Of a stretch of DNA of 64,000 nt, positions 61,539 to 64,000 are shown piece after piece. The DNA lies in assembly GCF_009176975.1 (NCBI RefSeq), contig NZ_WEZG01000007.1:186001-250000 (forward strand). The letters are read 5' to 3'. A model generated the notes under the pieces. That model was not told the origin of the DNA. It saw only the letters and a program-made list of their open reading frames with translations, and ran no database searches. This DNA comes from Aureimonas psammosilenae. Lineage in GTDB: Bacteria; Pseudomonadota; Alphaproteobacteria; Rhizobiales; Rhizobiaceae. The translations under genes were made by a program, and so were the position numbers. Each line of letters starts with the position of its first letter. The stretch's first letter is position 1.

Positions 61539-62060
61539 ATGGTGACGGTATGGGCCCGAAGGGACGGTTCTGCGAACTTGAGTAGCGATTCAACGATCGA
61601 TGCCGGCTTCGGGACGAAGCCCGACCCGAACGGGACGCCCCGCGTGACGGCTTTGATCGATCGCCACGATTGGCGGTCAACCGCCCTCGGCGCTCGCGAC
61701 GCCTGGACGCAGAGCCTGCGAACCACGCTCGACATCATGCTCGGCTCGGGACATGCCATGTGTCTCGCGTGGGGGCCGGACCGCATCTTCCTCTACAACG
61801 ATGCCTATGCCCCGTTCCTTGGCGCGCCATCCCGCAGCGCTCGGCATGGTCTTCGCCGATGTCTGGCCGGATGTGTGGACCGACATCTCGCCGCTGGTGG
61901 ACCGCGTGTTCGCGGGCGAGACGACGACCTTCCAGGCCATGCCGCTCGTCATGACCCGCAACGGCTATTGCGAAGACACTTGGTGGGACTTCTCCTATTC
62001 CCCGGTCCATGACGAGACGGGCAAGGTCGCCGCGCTTCTCAACGTGACATCCGACGCGAC
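61539..62060 (+). pseudogene. Histidine-kinase remnant: N-terminal PAS-type domain, frameshifted and truncated
   Basis: Translation in two frames gives a PAS-type sensor related to the one at the start of the 13.3-kb kinase: HDWRSTALGARDAWTQSLRT, AMCLAWGPDRIFLYNDAYAP, then, after a shift, RHPAALGMVFADVWPDVWTD and ETTTFQAMPLVMTRNGYCED through LLNVTSDAT. The frames meet at about 61822-61830 in GGCGCGCCAT, where loss of one GC from a GCGCGC run explains the break. Just after LLNVTSDAT (near 62060) the homology stops, and the remaining kinase domains do not follow on this strand. The ATG at 61539 is one possible original start. Confidence 0.75.
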
Positions 62061-62850
62061 GCCGCCGGTGAGCTGGCCGATCGCTTCCGTCTTCTGGGAC
62101 TGGCGAAGGGCCTCCTGCGCTTCGAGGAGTTGCGCTCCCCGCCGCAGGCACTCCGTGACGTCGGTGACGAACTGATATGTGCCGATCTGCCTGCCCGCCT
62201 CTTTGAACAGCGGCCGGAACTTGACCTCGTAATAGGGCCGCGCCCGGTCGGGATCGCCGAACTCCTCGATGACGGTGACTTGCTCGCCGCTGAGGCCGCG
62301 CGCCCAGCCGGCACGGACCTCCGCTTGTTGTTCCGGCTGGTCGGCGAGAAGGTCCAGCATGTTGCGCTCCACCGTGCGCTCGGCGACGCGCTCTTCCAGC
62401 GTCGCGTTCAGCTCGCGCAGACGGTCCTCGGCCAATTTGCGGTCGTTGATGTCGATCGCAGCCCCGAACCATCGCAGGATTTCGCCCGTGCGCCCGTCTC
62501 TGTATGGCTCCGCGCGATCCGGAAACCAGCGATATTCGCCCGTCGCCGAGCGGATGCGATGCTCGAAGACGTGGGGCTTGGTGCCCTCTCGCGCCGTTTG
62601 AAAGGATGCGACCACCTCAGGCCCGTCTTCGGGATGGATGAACGCGGCGGCGATCTCGCTGGGCGACATCGGGTGGAAGGACGCGCCGGTATCCGGTATA
62701 GTGCGAGAACGGACGGCTGAGAAACTCCATCCGTCCATTCGCATCGGCGATCCAGATGATCTGGGGGGCCGTGTCCACCATCAGCCGGAACCGAGCCTCG
62801 CTTTCGGCGAGCGCCGCCTCGGCCCCGATCCGGCTCGTTGTTTCGCCTGA
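62056..62850 (-). pseudogene. Histidine-kinase remnant: PAS domains up to the His box, truncated, frameshifted and internally deleted
   Basis: Read on the minus strand, this starts near 62850 with AALAESEARFRLMVDTAPQI and a PAS domain (IWIADANGRMEFLSRPFSHY). After a frameshift near 62700 it continues with SFHPMSPSEIAAAFIHPEDG and GEILRWFGAAIDINDRKLAE, then a coiled coil, part of a further PAS (YEVKFRPLFKEAGRQIGTYQ) and EALRQSQKTEAIGQLTGGVA. There it stops exactly before the expected phospho-acceptor His (HDFNN). Compared with the family as I know it, ERNML runs straight into DLLADQPEQQ, which suggests that half a PAS domain is deleted. The break point at 62053-62062 is the same one that truncates the plus-strand remnant. 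Confidence 0.72.
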
Positions 62851-63187
62851 AGAGACCTATCGGCGGTTTAGCCTCGTCGTTCGAACAGGGTTGCGCTACT
62901 CGAAAAAAGCAGACGTGCGAGATTTGTGGGAAATAGCCGGAGCGCCCGAAGAATACAGCGGACAAGAGGGCCGCTCAACGTCCAAGTGGCAGCGAAAGAG
63001 AAGGTTCTCTATGGCATTCAGTTCGTTGGCGGTAGAAACCGCTCGGACCTAGTTCTGGCGGAAAGGGGGTCCGCCAAACTTATGTCCTTCCCCATTCGCT
63101 GGCGTCTCTCAGAGCCCTGCGCTGCGGGCCTGTTCTTTCTCTGTTCGTCTGCCACTGTCCGCCATAGTTCGCTAATATCTCCACTTC
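62851..63187. other. 337-base spacer between the kinase remnants and the integrase
   Basis: No gene, tRNA end or insertion-sequence repeat was recognised here. Base composition is less GC-rich than the core genes. It probably contains the attachment site and the promoter of the integrase, but I cannot point to a core sequence. Confidence 0.4.
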
Positions 63188-63211
63188 AAAGTGGGGAAGA
63201 AAGTGGGGAAG
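63188..63211 (+). repeat. Perfect tandem repeat directly before the integrase start
   Basis: AAAGTGGGGAAG occurs twice in tandem (63188-63199 and 63200-63211), immediately upstream of the integrase ATG at 63213. A CCACTT at 63181-63186 is the inverted counterpart of the AAGTGG part. Such repeats may be integrase arm-binding sites, and the second copy also supplies the ribosome binding region. Confidence 0.7.
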
Positions 63212-63212
63212 G

Positions 63213-64000
63213 ATGGCGCGTACCACCGGCAAGCTGACGGACACCGGCATCAAGTCGAGCGGCTTGAAGACCGGCCGGCATTCGGATGGCGGCGGCCTTT
63301 ACCTGAACGTTGCGGCTGCCGGGTCGAAGTCGTGGGTCTTCATGTGGACCATTGGTGGTAAGCGCCGGGAGATGGGCATGGGTGCCTATCCTGAGATTGG
63401 TCTTGCGAGAGCGCGCAAGATGGCTGCCGAGTACCGGGAGGCCGTCGCAGAGGGGCGGGACCCGATAGCCGAGCGAGTTGAAGCGCAAGCAGCGTCATCG
63501 GAGCCCACGTTCGGGGAATGCTGCGATCAGTTGATAGCGTCCATGTCCTCGTCCTGGCGCAACGAGAAGCATCGTGCGCAATGGAAGATGACGCTGGAAG
63601 TCTACGCCAAGCCGATCCGCGAGAAGCGCGTCTCCGCTATCGATACCAACGACGTTTTGAAGGTCCTCAACCCGATCTGGACGAAGAAGGCGGAAACGGC
63701 ATCACGGCTGCGCGGCCGGATCGAAAACGTCCTCGACTTTGCCAAGGCCAAGGGCTGGCGAACCGGAGAGAACCCGGCACTGTGGCGGGGCCACCTAAAG
63801 AACGTCCTGCCACCTCGCCAGAAGCTCACGCGCGGGCACCATGCGGCGATGTCCTACGATCAAGTTCCGGCTTTAATGGTGGCGCTCCGCAAGTCGGAGG
63901 GCCTATCGGCTCGAATGCTGGAACTGACGATCCTAACGGCGGCACGCTCCGGTGAAACTCGTGAGGCGGTATGGCCTGAGTTCGATCTGGACAAGGCCGT
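63213..64000 (+). CDS. P4-type tyrosine recombinase/integrase, 3' end outside window
   Basis: The first 262 residues of a site-specific integrase. The frame is open to the last base of the window. The N-terminal arm-binding DUF4102-type domain is clear (KTGRHSDGGGLYLNVAAAGS, then SWVFMWTIGGKRREMGMGAY and EIGLARARKMAAEYREAVAE). A core-binding domain follows (TFGECCDQLIASMSSSWRNE through ALWRGHLKNVLPPRQKL). The catalytic domain begins with the first active-site Arg in LTILTAARSGETREAVW (near 244). The remaining catalytic residues (HxxR, Tyr) lie beyond the window. Such integrases normally sit at one end of a genomic island or prophage, so the element should extend to the right. Confidence 0.93.
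   Translation, partial: MARTTGKLTDTGIKSSGLKTGRHSDGGGLYLNVAAAGSKSWVFMWTIGGKRREMGMGAYPEIGLARARKMAAEYREAVAEGRDPIAERVEAQAASSEPTFGECCDQLIASMSSSWRNEKHRAQWKMTLEVYAKPIREKRVSAIDTNDVLKVLNPIWTKKAETASRLRGRIENVLDFAKAKGWRTGENPALWRGHLKNVLPPRQKLTRGHHAAMSYDQVPALMVALRKSEGLSARMLELTILTAARSGETREAVWPEFDLDKA

Noticed and set aside
62851-63187. Possible tRNA end as integrase attachment site
   Set aside because: A GTTCGAA-like T-loop motif is present near 62880, but no acceptor or anticodon stem could be built around it.
1-64000. CRISPR arrays and insertion sequences
   Set aside because: No regularly spaced direct repeats and no transposase gene were seen. The only mobile-element protein is the integrase at the right edge.

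Overview
The window is about 64 kb of high-GC DNA that reads as the chromosome of an alphaproteobacterium of the order Hyphomicrobiales (Rhizobiales), possibly an Aurantimonadaceae-like organism. The evidence is a RopA/Omp2-type porin, a ChvE sugar-binding protein, a CyaC-type redox adenylate cyclase, a CheA fragment of the alphaproteobacterial type and an RHH_4 ribbon-helix-helix protein. The genus is inference. No rRNA, tRNA or CRISPR array was recognised.

Layout. 1-9.7 kb: a truncated GGDEF-EAL protein, a porin whose signal peptide lies in another frame, an epoxide hydrolase, a DUF3095 protein, a coupled PfkB kinase/IMPase-family phosphatase pair, and divergent MarR and Crp/Fnr regulators. 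9.7-16.6 kb: soluble transhydrogenase (sthA), an LLM flavin oxidoreductase, DUF1810 and Rmf/CrpP-like proteins, a hybrid histidine kinase with two receivers, and a trypsin-like protease. 16.8-25.9 kb: alpha-glucosidase, three neighbouring transglutaminase-like proteins, a GAF-EAL protein, the efp/epmA pair and a glutamine amidotransferase. 26-30.5 kb: a sugar locus (HAD phosphatase, LacI regulator, xylA, chvE) with a LacI-type operator in front of xylA. 30.5-41.1 kb: a membrane diguanylate cyclase, a DUF2778 protein, a three-subunit periplasmic aldehyde oxidoreductase (PaoABC type) and tex. 41.2-53.4 kb: a reduced chemotaxis-like cluster (STAS, CheY, CheA N-terminus only), a ZIP transporter, an SDR, cyaC, a glyoxalase-like/GMC oxidoreductase operon and D-lactate dehydrogenase. 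53.4-61.4 kb: agmatinase, Nudix, and an AfuABC-type sugar-phosphate ABC importer translationally coupled to an IMPase-family phosphatase, facing a LacI regulator across an intergenic region with two palindromes. 61.5-64 kb: broken histidine-kinase pieces in opposite orientations, then a P4-type integrase that runs off the window and probably marks the edge of an integrated element.

Together the genes suggest a metabolically flexible environmental or plant-associated bacterium. It has pentose/hexose uptake and isomerisation, sugar-phosphate import with intracellular dephosphorylation, lactate, alcohol/aldehyde and methylglyoxal oxidation or detoxification, and several second-messenger inputs (c-di-GMP and cAMP). 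Most of the window is ordinary chromosome. The parts most worth a second look are the porin frameshift, the kinase-less CheA, the AfuABC-phosphatase-LacI unit, the Crp start-site hairpin and the rearranged kinase remnants beside the integrase.
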